Below, in pieces: positions 1 to 7,834 of a stretch of DNA of 24,082 nt. The first letter of the stretch is position 1. Each line of letters starts with the position of its first letter. The position numbers were made by a program, and so were the translations under genes. The notes beneath the pieces are model-generated. The model did not search any database. It saw nothing but the letters and a program-made list of their open reading frames with translations, and was not told the DNA's origin. Source of the DNA: JAUIBE01 sp035267185 (GTDB lineage: Bacteria; Pseudomonadota; Gammaproteobacteria; Xanthomonadales; SZUA-36); assembly GCA_035267185.1 (NCBI GenBank), contig DATFLY010000112.1, positions 1-24,082 on the forward strand, in the 5' to 3' direction.

Positions 1-452
1 TTGGCCAGGTCCAGTCCAACAAAACGCGCGCTATTGCCAACAGCTTCTCCTGGGTACAAAGTGTTGATCGTGCCAGAATACTGCGTCGACTTTCTGACCA
101 GAGATCGGCGCATATGCCTCCTGTCAATGTCTGCCTGCAGGTGAATATCGATAACGAACCTCAAAAAGCCGGCTGTGGTGAGGCAGAAGTTGTTGAACTG
201 GCAGAACTGGCAATGGATCTGCCGGGTATTCAGCTGCGGGGCCTGATGGCCATCCCGGGCATTGACGAAGCGACTGGCCGCACAGCAAAAGAGAGTTTCA
301 TTCGAATGCGGTCGCTCTTTGACCAATGCCTGACCCGCGGTTTCAAAATGGACACCTTATCGATGGGTATGTCTTCAGACCTGGAACAGGCCATTTCCGC
401 GGGCAGTACAATGGTGCGTATTGGCACCGATATTTTCGGGCCCAGACCATGA
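1..452 (+). CDS. yggS: YggS-family PLP homeostasis protein (5' partial)
   Basis: This is the C-terminal 149 residues of a pyridoxal-phosphate-binding protein of the YggS/PROSC family, which buffers and delivers PLP in the cytoplasm. The reading frame is open from the left edge (first full codon at base 3) and begins GQVQSNKTR, matching the family's HFIGQLQxNK block. It continues with the VNVCLQVN strand, the LRGLMAIPG segment and the hallmark LSMGMSSDLEQAI followed by VRIGTDIFG, which bind the PLP phosphate. Family members are about 230 residues, so roughly 80 residues, including the PLP-binding lysine, lie outside the window. The stop falls 31 bp before the proC start, which is the classical yggS-proC-yggT order. 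An ATG at 114 is internal, not the start. Confidence 0.93.
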   Translation, partial: GQVQSNKTRAIANSFSWVQSVDRARILRRLSDQRSAHMPPVNVCLQVNIDNEPQKAGCGEAEVVELAELAMDLPGIQLRGLMAIPGIDEATGRTAKESFIRMRSLFDQCLTRGFKMDTLSMGMSSDLEQAISAGSTMVRIGTDIFGPRP

Positions 453-483
453 ATCATCACAAGACAATCGGGGACAATCACAG

Positions 484-1284
484 GTGAATATTGCTTTTAT
501 TGGCGGCGGAAACATGGCAACAGCACTGATCGCCGGACTTTTGAAGTCGCGCCCGGGAATGGTTTCCGTTCGGGCTGCAGATCCCAGTGAGGAGGCGCGT
601 AAGCGGTTGATGCGCGAATACGGCATCGACACTTACAGCGACAGCCATTCAGCGATAGCAGACGCAGACGTGATCGTTCTGGCTGTAAAACCGCAGGTGA
701 TGCCGGTTGTACTGGCCGAATTGGCCAACATCATTGAAGATGGTCAGCTGATGCTTTCCATTGCTGCCGGAACAACCGTATCAGGCATCCAGGATGTGGT
801 TGGCGAAAACCGCCCGGTAATACGATCAATGCCCAATACACCAGCTCTCATCGGCCATGGCGTTTGTGGCCTGTATGCCAGCGCAAACTGTAAACCCCAC
901 CACCGGGACCAGGCCGAACACATCATGCGGACTGCGGGTGAAGTCGTGTGGGTTGAAGACGAATCACTGATGGATGTGATCACCGCGGTCTCTGGCAGTG
1001 GGCCAGCCTATTATTTCCTGATGACCGAAGCGCTGGCCGCGGCGGGCAGGGAACTGGGGCTGAGCGAGAGCGATGCACAGCTTCTGGCAATTCATACAGC
1101 AGAAGGAGCCGGTGCCATGCTGGCCCGGAACGAGAGCACGCCGGAAGTCCTCAGACAACGAGTCACGTCACCAGGTGGCACCACACAGGCAGCCATCGAG
1201 AGCATGGAAGCCAATGGTTTTCGTGACCTGATGCGCACAGCAGTAGAAGCTGCGACCAGGCGCGGTCGCGAACTGGCCGGCTGA
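484..1284 (+). CDS. proC: Pyrroline-5-carboxylate reductase
   Basis: This gene encodes the last enzyme of proline synthesis, reducing 1-pyrroline-5-carboxylate with NAD(P)H in the cytoplasm. The product is 266 residues, the usual ProC size. It opens MNIAFIGGGNMATALIAGL, a Rossmann nucleotide-binding glycine motif. It contains VVLAVKPQVM-like and RSMPNTPALIGHG segments, then the C-terminal signature VSGSGPAYYFLMTEAL and the TSPGGTTQAAI helix that forms the active site and dimer interface. The frame is open upstream to an ATG at 421 inside yggS, but that would add 21 residues before the Rossmann strand. GTG at 484 places the start where the family begins, so I chose it. It lies between yggS and yggT on the same strand and is probably co-transcribed with them. 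Confidence 0.95.
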   Translation: MNIAFIGGGNMATALIAGLLKSRPGMVSVRAADPSEEARKRLMREYGIDTYSDSHSAIADADVIVLAVKPQVMPVVLAELANIIEDGQLMLSIAAGTTVSGIQDVVGENRPVIRSMPNTPALIGHGVCGLYASANCKPHHRDQAEHIMRTAGEVVWVEDESLMDVITAVSGSGPAYYFLMTEALAAAGRELGLSESDAQLLAIHTAEGAGAMLARNESTPEVLRQRVTSPGGTTQAAIESMEANGFRDLMRTAVEAATRRGRELAG

Positions 1285-1303
1285 GCCGCGGAGTTTCCTG
1301 AAC

Positions 1304-1846
1304 ATGTCGGGTTCAACCTACCAGGCGGTTTCCTATCTGATCGGAACCCTGATCGATCTCTACGTTGCCGCAATATTGCTTCGCCTTCTGCTGCAGATCG
1401 TGCGTGCAGATTTTTACAATCCCCTGTGTCAGTTCCTGGTTACCGTGACAAATCCCGTGGTGGTGCCTTTTCGGCGTTTTATTCCGTCGATCGGACCAAT
1501 AGACACTGCGTCAGTTGTCGTCATGATCCTGCTTCAGACCATCGGGGTGTACCTGATCATAACGCTGGGCGATATCGATATGTCTCCCGTGCAGGTGGTG
1601 GTGTATTCATGCATCAAGATTCTGATGATGACGCTCTTGACCTATACCGTTGTGATCATCGTTTCGGTGATTCTGAGCTGGCTCGGACCTCGTGCACAGC
1701 ACCCGATTGTGCCACTGATTCATCAGCTGACAGAACCAGTCCTGCGCCCCTTTCGAAGAATCATCCCTGCAATCGGAGGAATTGACCTTTCACCTCTTTT
1801 TGCGCTGATAACGATACGATTCCTGATGCTTCTGCTAGGATGGTGA
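1304..1846 (+). CDS. yggT: YggT family integral membrane protein
   Basis: This is a 180-residue inner-membrane protein of the YggT family (Ycf19/CCB3-related), of unknown biochemical function in bacteria; plant relatives act in haem attachment to cytochrome b6. Two homologous halves are visible. Each has a hydrophobic helix, then a DPL-type loop ending NPVVVPFRRFIPSIGPID in the first half and EPVLRPFRRIIPAIGGIDLSPL in the second, followed by another helix, giving about four TM segments. The ATG is 19 bp after the proC stop. The stop codon overlaps the ATG at 1840, so translation with the next gene is probably coupled. Position after yggS-proC matches the common proteobacterial order. Confidence 0.92.
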   Translation: MSGSTYQAVSYLIGTLIDLYVAAILLRLLLQIVRADFYNPLCQFLVTVTNPVVVPFRRFIPSIGPIDTASVVVMILLQTIGVYLIITLGDIDMSPVQVVVYSCIKILMMTLLTYTVVIIVSVILSWLGPRAQHPIVPLIHQLTEPVLRPFRRIIPAIGGIDLSPLFALITIRFLMLLLGW

Positions 1847-1848
1847 AT

Positions 1849-2304
1849 ATGAGACAGATTCTCATATATGCATTCCTGACTGTATGCCAGTTCGCGCTTC
1901 TGCAACCCGTTTTCGCTCAACAGTCGAGCGATTTCACTGACTACACTGTTCATTACAACGCCTTGCGTACTGACCTTTTACCACCCCAGGTGGCACAGGG
2001 TTACGATATTCAACGCTCCTCGAGCCGGGCGTTACTGAACATAACGGTCATGAAGAAGGGCGATTCTGCTGATGCCGAGCAAACTGCTGTTACCGCGCAA
2101 ATAGATGTCAATGCCACCAACCTCACCGGACAGCGCCGTGAAGTGGTTTTGCGCAAGATCGATGATGGAGATGGCGCCATCTATTACATCGGAGAGTTCC
2201 CCGTTCATAACATGGAAACCTACCGGTTCAAGGTCGAAGTTGTACCTGACGGCGAAAGCTCACCATTGACGGTGGAATTCAACCAGCAGTTCTATACAGA
2301 ATAG
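1849..2304 (+). CDS. DUF4426 domain secreted protein
   Basis: This is a 151-residue exported protein of the DUF4426 family, function unknown. An N-terminal signal peptide is visible (hydrophobic YAFLTVCQFALL followed by PVFAQ, cleavage expected after FA). The mature part resembles the family, with FTDYTVHYNALRTDLLPP, a short beta-rich domain including RREVVLRKIDDGDGAIYYIGEFPV, and a C-terminal VVPDGESSPLTVEFNQQFYTE. Two in-frame ATGs exist. The one at 1840 overlaps the yggT stop, but the ATG at 1849 has AGGA eight bases upstream and is preferred. From established knowledge, Pseudomonas places metX and metW between yggT and this gene; here they are missing and the two genes touch. The gene ends only 7 bp from the convergent pdxH stop. 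Confidence 0.8.
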   Translation: MRQILIYAFLTVCQFALLQPVFAQQSSDFTDYTVHYNALRTDLLPPQVAQGYDIQRSSSRALLNITVMKKGDSADAEQTAVTAQIDVNATNLTGQRREVVLRKIDDGDGAIYYIGEFPVHNMETYRFKVEVVPDGESSPLTVEFNQQFYTE

Positions 2305-2311
2305 GCATTTT

Positions 2312-2890
2312 TCAGGGATAGAGACGTTCCAGCTTCCACGCGCCGTCACGGCGTGTGTAACGGAAGCGGTCGTGCAGTCGATATTCCCGCCCGTGCCAGA
2401 ACTCGACCATCTCAGGCAAAAGCCGATAGCCGGACCAGTGCGGTGGCCTGGGCACTTCTGCACCCTCAAACTTCTGCCTGAATTCATTGAATCGTTGTTC
2501 CAGCACTTCCCGACCATCAAGCGCTTGCGATTGCCTGGAAGCCCATGCCCCGATCTGGCTGTCCCTGTCCCTGGAGGCAAAATAGGCATCGGCCTCGGCA
2601 TCCGTTACCGGTTCGATCTGACCGGCGGCATGCACCTGGCACACCGAGGCCTTCCACATGAAAGTGATTGAGGCTCTGGGTACTTCCCTGAGCTGCTGAC
2701 CCTTGTTACTGAGCGTATTGGTGTAGAAAACAAAACCACGCCCGTCCAGAGCCTTGAGCAAAACAGCACGAGTGGACACATGCCCCTGCTGATCCGTCGT
2801 ACCCAGGATCATCGCAGTGGGCTCAGGCTCACCCGCTTCGACAGCAGACATCATGACCTGATCAAATCGTTGGCGAATTTCTTCGTTCAA
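2312..2890 (-). CDS. pdxH: Pyridoxine/pyridoxamine 5'-phosphate oxidase
   Basis: This FMN-dependent oxidase makes pyridoxal 5'-phosphate from PNP or PMP. At 192 residues it is shorter than E. coli PdxH (218); the difference is in the variable N-terminal arm. FMN-binding elements are present: RAVLLK at 41-46, FYTNTLSNKG around 55-64 and FMWKASVCQVH around 78-87. Substrate residues of the E. coli enzyme have visible equivalents: Y103, R107 and S111 in YFASRDRDSQIGAWASRQS, and R171/H173 in REYRLHDRFRY. The usual RQV of the FMN strand reads CQV here, with the Gln kept. It ends with the family-type WKLERLYP. The gene lies 35 bp downstream of xrtH on the same strand and may be read from the xrtH promoter. 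It is convergent with the DUF4426 gene. Confidence 0.93.
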   Translation of the reverse strand: MNEEIRQRFDQVMMSAVEAGEPEPTAMILGTTDQQGHVSTRAVLLKALDGRGFVFYTNTLSNKGQQLREVPRASITFMWKASVCQVHAAGQIEPVTDAEADAYFASRDRDSQIGAWASRQSQALDGREVLEQRFNEFRQKFEGAEVPRPPHWSGYRLLPEMVEFWHGREYRLHDRFRYTRRDGAWKLERLYP

Positions 2891-2925
2891 AACCTGGTGC
2901 TCCCGTTTCAGGTCGACTGAGCCTG

Positions 2926-3450
2926 TTACTCAGCTTCTTCAGCCTGCTGCGCTTCCAGTGCTCGACGTGCCCTGGCCTGAGGCAGTGTTCTTAACCAGAT
3001 CAGCCAGACAACCAGGGCATCCAGGATAATCAGGGCCTGCCACAGGTAGAGGTGGAACCATTCGAACGCCACTTCATTCCACTGCCCCATATAAAATAAA
3101 CTCACGATTCGAACCAGGTTGAGTCCCTGAATGGCCACAAAACCGATTGCGAAACCGATTATCTTGTTCTTGATTGGTGCCGGAAAGGCAAAGATGGCGG
3201 CAAACAGGATGATCAGCGCTTCAATACCGTTGCAACCACGTTCGATGCGTACACCAAAGCCGGAGGCGGTATCTCGGATCACATTGCCGTAAGCGACCAC
3301 GTCTTCATCGAAGAACTTGACGATCCAGACACTGACATCTGCAACCAGTGACGTAAATGGCAATACAAAGTACTTTTCCCCTGCGGGCAAAAGCTCCAGG
3401 GTGAATAGCCCAACAACAAGCACAACAAATAGAATAAAAAACCGGATCAT
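2926..3450 (-). CDS. xrtH: Exosortase, XrtH type (IPTL-CTERM processing)
   Basis: This is a 174-residue polytopic inner-membrane protein of the exosortase/archaeosortase family, predicted cysteine transpeptidases that cut C-terminal CTERM anchors of exported proteins. The conserved triad is visible: Cys73 in RGCNGIEALIILFAAIFAFP, Arg114 in NLVRIVSLFYMGQW and His133 in FEWFHLYLWQALIILDALVVW. The small size and the wording of these segments match XrtH, the form paired with IPTLxxWG-type CTERM signals. About five to six hydrophobic helices are present and the tail is charged and Ala/Glu rich. No CTERM substrate is in this window, so targets must lie elsewhere. It is divergent from aroK and upstream of pdxH. 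No convincing Shine-Dalgarno precedes the ATG. Confidence 0.87.
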   Translation of the reverse strand: MIRFFILFVVLVVGLFTLELLPAGEKYFVLPFTSLVADVSVWIVKFFDEDVVAYGNVIRDTASGFGVRIERGCNGIEALIILFAAIFAFPAPIKNKIIGFAIGFVAIQGLNLVRIVSLFYMGQWNEVAFEWFHLYLWQALIILDALVVWLIWLRTLPQARARRALEAQQAEEAE

Positions 3451-3589
3451 TTTGTGTTCAACTTAAACTCAGAATTCAATGGGCCACACAGCTTCGAACC
3501 GCAAGGCGTTCGCTGTCGGAAAAATCGCGTCATGGTACAGAATCACAACCCCGGCAACACCGCTTTTACCCTATTTTACTTGTATTTGT

Positions 3590-4147
3590 ATGACATCTCT
3601 TAATTCAAACGTCTACCTGATCGGCCCGATGGGTTCGGGTAAAACCACCATCGGAAACCGGGTCGCCAGACTGCTGGGAATGGCTTTTATTGACTGCGAT
3701 GCAGAACTTGAATCCAGAACCGGAGCGTCAGTCAATCTGATCTTTGATGTCGAAGGTGAAGAAGGGTTCCGTAAAAGAGAAACCGATCTGCTCGAAGAGC
3801 TTTCCACGAAACAGTCGATGCTGATTGCCACGGGTGGCGGTGCAGTGTTGCGGCAACGCAATCGTGAGCTCATGAGTGCATCCGGGGCCGTGGTTTATCT
3901 CAGAACCAGCGTGGCGCAGCAGCTCTCGCGACTACGACAGGATAAGAAACGCCCGCTCTTGCAAGCCCCGGACCGCGAGGAAAGGCTGACAAAGATGGCG
4001 AAAATTCGAAACCCCATTTACGAGGAACTGGCCGACATTGTATTCCCCAGCCAGAATCAAAACGTATCCAGGGTGGCAAAGCGACTTTCCGGAATCATCC
4101 TGTCATACTTGAATGATGCCGAGCAGGCGCCTAGACACCATCGGTAA
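3590..4147 (+). CDS. aroK: Shikimate kinase
   Basis: This gene encodes the enzyme that phosphorylates shikimate at the 3-OH with ATP in aromatic amino acid synthesis. The product is 185 residues, close to the usual 170-180. The Walker A loop GPMGSGKTTIG starts at residue 12. The shikimate-binding Asp lies in FIDCDAELE (33-41), followed by FRKRETDLLEEL with its Arg, the ATGGGAVL shikimate-binding glycines, and a lid containing RPLL. The frame is open back to an ATG at 3479, but the 37 extra residues do not resemble the family and would run through the divergent promoter region. The ATG at 3590 directly precedes the normal N-terminus. aroB follows after 32 bp on the same strand, the common aroKB arrangement. 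Confidence 0.94.
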   Translation: MTSLNSNVYLIGPMGSGKTTIGNRVARLLGMAFIDCDAELESRTGASVNLIFDVEGEEGFRKRETDLLEELSTKQSMLIATGGGAVLRQRNRELMSASGAVVYLRTSVAQQLSRLRQDKKRPLLQAPDREERLTKMAKIRNPIYEELADIVFPSQNQNVSRVAKRLSGIILSYLNDAEQAPRHHR

Positions 4148-4179
4148 GTTCAATTCTTCAAAGCCCGGCCGAATCACCC

Positions 4180-5259
4180 ATGCAAACCCTGAACATTCAA
4201 GTACCTGGCTCAGATTATCCCGTCCATCTTGGCGGGGATCTGCTTGGGCAGGCATCACTGTGGGCAGGAACACTGCTGCCGGGCAAAGTGCTGGTTGTCA
4301 GTGATGACAACGTGGCACCCCTTTACCTGGAAGCCTTGCTGAGTGCACTTGCTGGCCGTGATGTCGAGACCCTTGTCATCCCCTCGGGTGAGGCAGAGAA
4401 ATCGTTAGAAAACTGGCAACTGATCACGGACAAACTGGTTGAAATCGGTGCGCTACGGGACGCCACCCTGGTGGCGCTTGGCGGAGGGGTTATTGGCGAC
4501 CTGACAGGCTTTGCGGCGGCCACGTACATGCGCGGTGTACGTTTTGTCCAGGCACCAACGACATTGCTGGCCCAGGTTGATGCGTCTGTGGGTGGTAAAA
4601 CGGCCATTAATCATGTTGCCGGGAAAAACCTGGTGGGCGCATTCCACCAACCCGCTGCTGTCATCGTTGATATTGAGACGCTGGCCACACTTCCGCCAAG
4701 GGAGTTCAGCGCCGGAATGGCGGAAGTCGTCAAGTACGGCATGATTCGCGACGCTGATTTCCTTGAGTGGCTTGAAAAAAATTCCGACTCAATCAATGCC
4801 CGTGATCCCAAGACAATCATCACAATGATCTCCCGCTCCGTTCAAAACAAGGCAGTAGTCGTGGCTGAGGACGAAAAGGAACAAGGCATCAGGGCGATTT
4901 TGAATTATGGGCACACATTTGGTCATGCCCTTGAAACCCTGACGGGCTATTCACGCTTTTTGCATGGTGAAGCGGTTGCGATCGGTATGATCGTTGCTGC
5001 ACACCTGAGTGCGATTTCAGGATCGGGGCCACCGTACCTGGATCATCGACTGAAAAGCCTGCTTGCTAGTTTTGGTCTTCCTGTGACCTGGCCGGCAGAT
5101 ATTTCCGCAAAAAGCGCTTTCGAAGCAATGGCGATGGATAAAAAGGCCCTCGACAGCGGTCTTCGACTGATCCTTGTAAATGATGTGGGCCGGGCATACG
5201 TGGACAATGACTGTGCGGAGCGTGATATCGTACGCGCCATCGAAGACCATACCGAATAA
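4180..5259 (+). CDS. aroB: 3-dehydroquinate synthase
   Basis: This gene encodes the NAD-dependent cyclase that converts DAHP to 3-dehydroquinate, second step of the shikimate pathway. The 359-residue product matches the family length. Recognisable elements in order are PSGEAEKSLE (NAD region), LGGGVIGDLTGFAAATYMRG, the APTTLLAQVDASVGGKTAIN block, the GKNLVGAFHQP block, the EVVKYGMI helix with its zinc-ligand Glu, the LNYGHTFGHALE block with zinc His, and HGEAVAIGM with the second His. It is 32 bp after aroK and 28 bp before hemE, so it probably belongs to one operon with both. Confidence 0.96.
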   Translation: MQTLNIQVPGSDYPVHLGGDLLGQASLWAGTLLPGKVLVVSDDNVAPLYLEALLSALAGRDVETLVIPSGEAEKSLENWQLITDKLVEIGALRDATLVALGGGVIGDLTGFAAATYMRGVRFVQAPTTLLAQVDASVGGKTAINHVAGKNLVGAFHQPAAVIVDIETLATLPPREFSAGMAEVVKYGMIRDADFLEWLEKNSDSINARDPKTIITMISRSVQNKAVVVAEDEKEQGIRAILNYGHTFGHALETLTGYSRFLHGEAVAIGMIVAAHLSAISGSGPPYLDHRLKSLLASFGLPVTWPADISAKSAFEAMAMDKKALDSGLRLILVNDVGRAYVDNDCAERDIVRAIEDHTE

Positions 5260-5287
5260 TCTAACTGAATCCTGGGGCATTTTTATC

Positions 5288-6349
5288 GTGACCGATCTCA
5301 AAAACGACATTTTCCTTCGCGCCCTTTTGCGCCAGCCTACCGACCGCACGCCTTTGTGGATCATGCGCCAGGCAGGTCGATACCTTCCCGAATACCTTGA
5401 AACCCGCCAGAGTGCCGGCAGTTTCATGAACCTGTGCAAGACGCCTGAGCTGGCCTGTGAAGTCACGCTGCAACCCCTGAGGCGTTTTCCCCTCGATGCG
5501 GCAATCATATTTTCCGACATACTCACCATTCCGGATGTGATGGGACTTGGACTATATTTCGAAGAGGGTCACGGACCGAGATTCGAGGATCCGATTGATA
5601 CACGGGCAGAGATCATCAATCTGCCAAGACCCGATGTGAATGAGTCCCTGCGCTATGTCATGGATGCGATCAGCCTGACGCGGCGAGAACTGGACGGCAA
5701 GGTTCCGCTGATCGGCTTCAGCGGCAGTCCGTGGACGCTGGCTGCCTATATGCTCCAGGGCGGCTCCAGTAAAGACTTTGGCATAGCCAAGGCGATGATC
5801 TACGATGAGCCTGAACTGCTTCACACGCTGCTTGGGAAGCTGGCTGAGACGGTCACTGATTACCTCAACGCCCAGGTTGAAGCCGGAGCCCAGGCTTTGC
5901 AGATTTTCGATTCCTGGGGCGGAATCCTCGCTCCGGATGCTTTCAAGGAGTTTTCCCTTCGTTACATGGAACAGATTGTTTCAGGCCTTAAACGTGAAAG
6001 TGAAGGACGGCAGGTTCCGGTGATTGTATTCAGCAAGGGCAGCAACAGTCACCTGGAGGCACTGGCAGACACCGGTTGCAACGCCCTGGGCCTGGACTGG
6101 ACCATTACCCTGCAGGAAGCCCGTCGAAGAGTGGGCGACCGTGTTGCGCTCCAGGGAAACCTGGACCCCGCCATCATGCTCTGCAAGCCGGAAGTGATCA
6201 GGCAACAGGCCAGCAACACGCTGAACAGTTTTGGCCAGGGTAGCGGACATGTCTTTAATCTTGGGCATGGCATTACCCCAAACGTTAAGCCGGACAGCCT
6301 TGGTGAACTGGTGAAGGCGGTCTGGGAAATGAGCCCCGCGTTCCACTAA
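5288..6349 (+). CDS. hemE: Uroporphyrinogen decarboxylase
   Basis: This enzyme removes four carboxyl groups from uroporphyrinogen III to give coproporphyrinogen III in haem synthesis. With the GTG start at 5288 the product is 353 residues, nearly the same as E. coli HemE (354). The signature PLWIMRQAGRYLPEY is at 22-36, the essential Asp is D77 in AAIIFSDILTIPDVMG, and SGSPWTLAAYMLQGGSSKDF plus the C-terminal NLGHGITPNVKPD carry the other substrate contacts. An upstream in-frame ATG at 5180 lies inside aroB and adds 36 unrelated residues, so it is rejected. The GTG is 28 bp after aroB. Linkage of aroKB to hemE is seen in looser form in pseudomonads; here nothing separates them. Confidence 0.95.
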   Translation: MTDLKNDIFLRALLRQPTDRTPLWIMRQAGRYLPEYLETRQSAGSFMNLCKTPELACEVTLQPLRRFPLDAAIIFSDILTIPDVMGLGLYFEEGHGPRFEDPIDTRAEIINLPRPDVNESLRYVMDAISLTRRELDGKVPLIGFSGSPWTLAAYMLQGGSSKDFGIAKAMIYDEPELLHTLLGKLAETVTDYLNAQVEAGAQALQIFDSWGGILAPDAFKEFSLRYMEQIVSGLKRESEGRQVPVIVFSKGSNSHLEALADTGCNALGLDWTITLQEARRRVGDRVALQGNLDPAIMLCKPEVIRQQASNTLNSFGQGSGHVFNLGHGITPNVKPDSLGELVKAVWEMSPAFH

Positions 6350-6379
6350 CCGGCAACGGGGCCCCTGAGGCCAGTATCA

Positions 6380-7834
6380 ATGCAATTTCGAATCCTGATC
6401 GCAGCCGCATTGCTGATTGCGCTGCTGCTGGTGCTGCTGGTGCTGCTTGTTGCCACAGACACCGCCCTGTCGGTCTGGGCACAGCTTAAACAGGCGCCGT
6501 TATGGCTTCAGGTCGGATATGGCCTGTTGGTTGCTGTCATTTCGATGGCATCCATCCTCCTTTTATGGCGATTCCTGCGCCCCCGTAAAAAAAGTCGCGC
6601 CGACAGCGAGACTGGCGGCACCGAAAAAATTGATGAAGCGCGCCTGGAACAGGACATACTGGATGCAGCCGAATCCGGAATCGAAATTGAAGATGCACTC
6701 AGGGAACTCGAAGACAAGAGGTTGCGTTCAGCCGGCGGCAAAATCTATGTCGCTGTTTGCGGCGAGGTCAGTGCCGGCAAGAGCAGCCTGGTTTCAGCCA
6801 TCCTGCCGGACGCACAGATCGAAACGGACCCCCGTGCAGGGACGACTACCGAAGTCACGCGATATCGCTGGAAATCGCCCTCAGGAGACCAGGTCATCAT
6901 CGCTGACCTGCCCGGATTCAACATTGATGAAAACGCTGAAGCACGAGAGGAATGTCTGCGTGCGCACCTGGTCATTTTTCTGTGTGACGGCGACATCACC
7001 AGCAGCCAGGCCAGCCAGTTGGAAGAACTGAAGCGATTTGAAAAGCCCATTGTTCTGGCGCTGAACAAGGCAGACCGATATACGGATGATGAATTAAAGC
7101 AGGTTCTGGAGCACCTCAGGTCCAGATCAGCTTTGCCGGCACAAAACGTGGTTGCAATATCCACCGGCGGATTTGAAGAATCCGATTCCGATCAAGAAGC
7201 TGACCAGGTCAGACCTTCCAGAATCGAACCTTTAATTCAGGCCATGCAGGCCCATTTGGACCAGGATATCGAGCTGATGGAATCTCTTCGCGAAACCTCG
7301 GTTTTATTGCTTGCCAATGAGAAGCTGCAGTTGGCTCGCCAGCGCCATCTTGACCAGGAAGCGCGGGCACTGGTGCAACGATACTCCAGGCGAGCCATCG
7401 TGGGCGCCCTGGCAGCAGTGGCACCAGGATCTGACCTGATCATCCAGGGCGTGCTGGCCAGCCAGTTGCTCAAGGAACTCTCCGGACTCTACGGCGTGCA
7501 GGTTCGTGATCTGGAAGTTGATTCCTTCCTGCAATTGGCGGAAGGAAAGATCCGCAATATGTCCGCCATTACACTGGCGATTGCCGGGAATGCACTCAAG
7601 GCTTTTCCCGGGATCGGAACCCTGACCGGCGGTCTGGTTCACGCGGTGGCTTACGGTATGATCTTCGACAGCCTGGGCAAAGCCGCGGCAAAATCACTGG
7701 CCAGCCGTGGCGAGTTGCGACCTGTCCCTGCCGCCAGGGATTTCGAGGAATTGATGCATGAAAATCTGGAATCGGGTGTTGTCCGTTTTGCCAGGCTGGC
7801 CCTGGAACAAAAAGGAAACGGAAAAGACAGCTGA
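6380..7834 (+). CDS. Membrane-anchored GTPase with dynamin-like G motifs and C-terminal DUF697-type domain
   Basis: This is a 484-residue predicted GTPase. Two hydrophobic helices are visible at about 5-25 and 44-65, then a basic stop (RPRKK) and a cytoplasmic domain. G motifs: P-loop GEVSAGKS at 128-135, switch I threonines in GTTTE (154-158), DLPG at 176-179 and NKAD at 229-232. The GxxSAGKS plus DLPG combination resembles dynamin-family G domains more than Ras-like ones. The C-terminal part contains RRAIVGALAAVAPGSDLIIQGVLASQLL and a Gly/Ala-rich amphipathic region, which resembles DUF697. The function is unknown to me; it is likely membrane-linked. The start is 30 bp after hemE with GAGG about 10 bases upstream. 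Its 3' end overlaps the next GTPase gene by 77 bp in another frame. Confidence 0.82.
   Translation: MQFRILIAAALLIALLLVLLVLLVATDTALSVWAQLKQAPLWLQVGYGLLVAVISMASILLLWRFLRPRKKSRADSETGGTEKIDEARLEQDILDAAESGIEIEDALRELEDKRLRSAGGKIYVAVCGEVSAGKSSLVSAILPDAQIETDPRAGTTTEVTRYRWKSPSGDQVIIADLPGFNIDENAEAREECLRAHLVIFLCDGDITSSQASQLEELKRFEKPIVLALNKADRYTDDELKQVLEHLRSRSALPAQNVVAISTGGFEESDSDQEADQVRPSRIEPLIQAMQAHLDQDIELMESLRETSVLLLANEKLQLARQRHLDQEARALVQRYSRRAIVGALAAVAPGSDLIIQGVLASQLLKELSGLYGVQVRDLEVDSFLQLAEGKIRNMSAITLAIAGNALKAFPGIGTLTGGLVHAVAYGMIFDSLGKAAAKSLASRGELRPVPAARDFEELMHENLESGVVRFARLALEQKGNGKDS
7745..7750 (+). promoter_or_regulatory. Internal Shine-Dalgarno for the second GTPase gene
   Basis: The sequence GAGGAA lies 7 bases before the ATG at 7758, inside the coding region of the preceding GTPase gene. 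It supports a genuine translation start there despite the unusually long 77-bp overlap. The reading frame has no other ATG until well after the P-loop. Confidence 0.55.

Noticed and set aside
2305..2311. Terminator between convergent DUF4426 and pdxH genes
   Set aside because: Only 7 bp separate the stops and no hairpin with T-tract is visible on either strand.
3479..3589. 37-residue N-terminal extension of shikimate kinase from an upstream ATG
   Set aside because: Not family-like and would occupy the divergent xrtH-aroK promoter region; ATG at 3590 fits the family start.
5180..5287. 36-residue N-terminal extension of HemE
   Set aside because: Lies inside aroB; the GTG at 5288 gives the normal 353-residue protein.
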